From: Gammaproteobacteria bacterium
Lineage (GTDB): Bacteria; Pseudomonadota; Gammaproteobacteria; Pseudomonadales; Azotimanducaceae
Length of the DNA stretch: 5,776 nucleotides
Direction of reading: 5' to 3'
NCBI GenBank assembly: GCA_003228415.1
Contig: QIDL01000116.1
Location: forward strand, 1 to 5,776
Both the position numbers and the translations under genes were made by a program. The first letter of the stretch is position 1. Each line of letters begins with the position of its first letter. The notes beneath the pieces are model-generated. The model was not told the DNA's origin and searched no databases. It was given only the letters and a program-made list of their open reading frames with translations. Of this stretch, positions 4,903 through 5,776 are shown one piece after another.

Positions 4903-5766
4903 GTGAAACTTGGTGTTGTTTTTCCGCAAACAGAAATCGGCGCCGATCCGGATCGAGTTGCGCGGTTTGCGATTACTGCCGAATCTTTGGGATATGACCA
5001 TATTATTGCCTATGACCACGTATTGGGCGCCAGCACACAAAATCGCCCCGACTGGCCGGGTCCCTACACAGACAAGAGCATGTTCCATGAAGTGTTCGTG
5101 CTGTATGGGTATCTTGCCGGTCTAACCAAGTCCCTTGAACTGGTCACGGCCGTGATTATTCTGCCGCAAAGGCAGACGGTGCTGGTTGCCAAGCAGGCGG
5201 CCAGCCTGGACGTGTTGAGCAAAGGTCGACTGCGACTTGGCATCGGCATCGGCTGGAACGCCGTTGAATACGAGGCGCTGAACGAAGACTTCGGCAATCG
5301 CGGCCGCCGTTCGGAAGAACAGATCGATGTGCTGCGCAAGCTCTTTGCCGAGCAGGTGATCAGCTACGAAGGCAAATGGCATACCATCTCCGATGCCGGA
5401 CTGAACCCGCTGCCGGTAAACGGCCACATACCCATATGGCTGGGAGGTATGGCCCCACAGGTGATCGACCGGGTCGCCCGCATCGCCGATGGCTGGTTCC
5501 CATTCTTCAATCCTGAGTTGGAAAACCAGTTAGCGAGCGTACGCGAAAAAGCCCTGGAGCACGGTCGAAAACCGGACGACATCGGTATCGAGGTGGTAAT
5601 CGGCTTAGGCGATGCCGGTCCGAAACAACTGGATCAGCTCAAGAAACTGCAGGATATGGGCGTCACGCATGCCGCCGTTGTCACCATGAATGCAGATCTG
5701 GCGGCGGATGCTCATATCGATGCCATCGAACGCTTCTGGGAAGCCACGCATAGCATTGCCGGATGA
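4903..5766 (+). CDS. LLM-class (luciferase-like, F420/FMN-dependent) oxidoreductase
   Basis: A complete 287-residue TIM-barrel protein of the bacterial luciferase-like superfamily, closest in pattern to the group annotated as probable F420-dependent oxidoreductases (Rv2161c-like). Typical elements are MKLGVVFPQTEIGADPDRV at the start, ESLGYDHIIAYDHVLG (27-42), LPQRQTVLVAKQAASLDVLS (87-106), GRLRLGIGIGWNAVEYEAL (108-126), RGRRSEEQIDVLRKLF (133-148) and IPIWLGG (176-182). It is cytosolic. Members move hydride between a substrate and FMN or F420; most gammaproteobacteria are not thought to make F420, so FMN or an imported deazaflavin pathway must be considered. GTG 4903 is chosen because AGGAGA at 4891-4896 is well spaced and the barrel's first strand begins at once. 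It is divergent from the subunit 3/GMC/PAQR cluster and may share its FNR/ANR-type control region. The substrate is unknown. Confidence 0.85.
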   Translation: MKLGVVFPQTEIGADPDRVARFAITAESLGYDHIIAYDHVLGASTQNRPDWPGPYTDKSMFHEVFVLYGYLAGLTKSLELVTAVIILPQRQTVLVAKQAASLDVLSKGRLRLGIGIGWNAVEYEALNEDFGNRGRRSEEQIDVLRKLFAEQVISYEGKWHTISDAGLNPLPVNGHIPIWLGGMAPQVIDRVARIADGWFPFFNPELENQLASVREKALEHGRKPDDIGIEVVIGLGDAGPKQLDQLKKLQDMGVTHAAVVTMNADLAADAHIDAIERFWEATHSIAG

Positions 5767-5776
5767 GTTTGTGCCT

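Noticed and set aside
1..5776. tRNA, rRNA, CRISPR array, insertion sequence or toxin-antitoxin pair
   Set aside because: No cloverleaf, regularly spaced repeats, transposase motifs or paired small frames of that type were seen on either strand.

Overview
The window looks like chromosomal DNA of a gammaproteobacterium. The reasons are a small protein resembling the gammaproteobacterial DUF5062 family, two perfect FNR/ANR-type operator palindromes, a repeat motif common in proteobacterial intergenic DNA, and moderately GC-rich coding DNA. No RNA gene, CRISPR array, insertion sequence or phage gene is visible. I cannot name the genus.

Layout. Positions 1-313 (minus) hold the remains of a GPH/MFS_2-type sugar-cation symporter gene: a short N-terminal piece followed by a C-terminal-region piece in another frame, with the middle missing. 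Positions 395-655 (plus) encode the DUF5062-like protein. An intergenic strip at 656-778 carries a 24-bp perfect palindrome centred on an FNR/ANR box, a -10 element placed as in a class II FNR-activated promoter, and a REP-like repeat in the leader. These precede 779-1762 (plus), a ferritin-like diiron protein with two E-X28-DEARH motifs. This gene converges on a minus-strand cluster: 4191-4712 (gluconate 2-dehydrogenase subunit 3-like protein), 2466-4169 (GMC flavoprotein) and 1777-2427 (hemolysin III/PAQR membrane protein). The two converging genes end in the same nine bases, which form a hairpin between them. Divergent from the cluster, 4903-5766 (plus) encodes an LLM-class flavin/F420 oxidoreductase. 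A second perfect FNR/ANR box lies in the 190-bp divergent promoter region.

How the parts may work together. The subunit 3-like protein and the GMC flavoprotein match the small and FAD subunits of membrane-bound sugar/polyol dehydrogenases. However, there is no cytochrome c subunit and no visible Tat signal, and the two usual GMC catalytic residues appear to be replaced. Two of the transcription units (the diiron gene and the subunit 3/GMC/PAQR cluster) have an FNR/ANR box at the same distance from a candidate -10. The most interesting reading is an oxygen- or NO-responsive redox module made of a diiron protein, an atypical GMC complex and a PAQR membrane protein. The shared boxes are seen directly; the functional link is inference.
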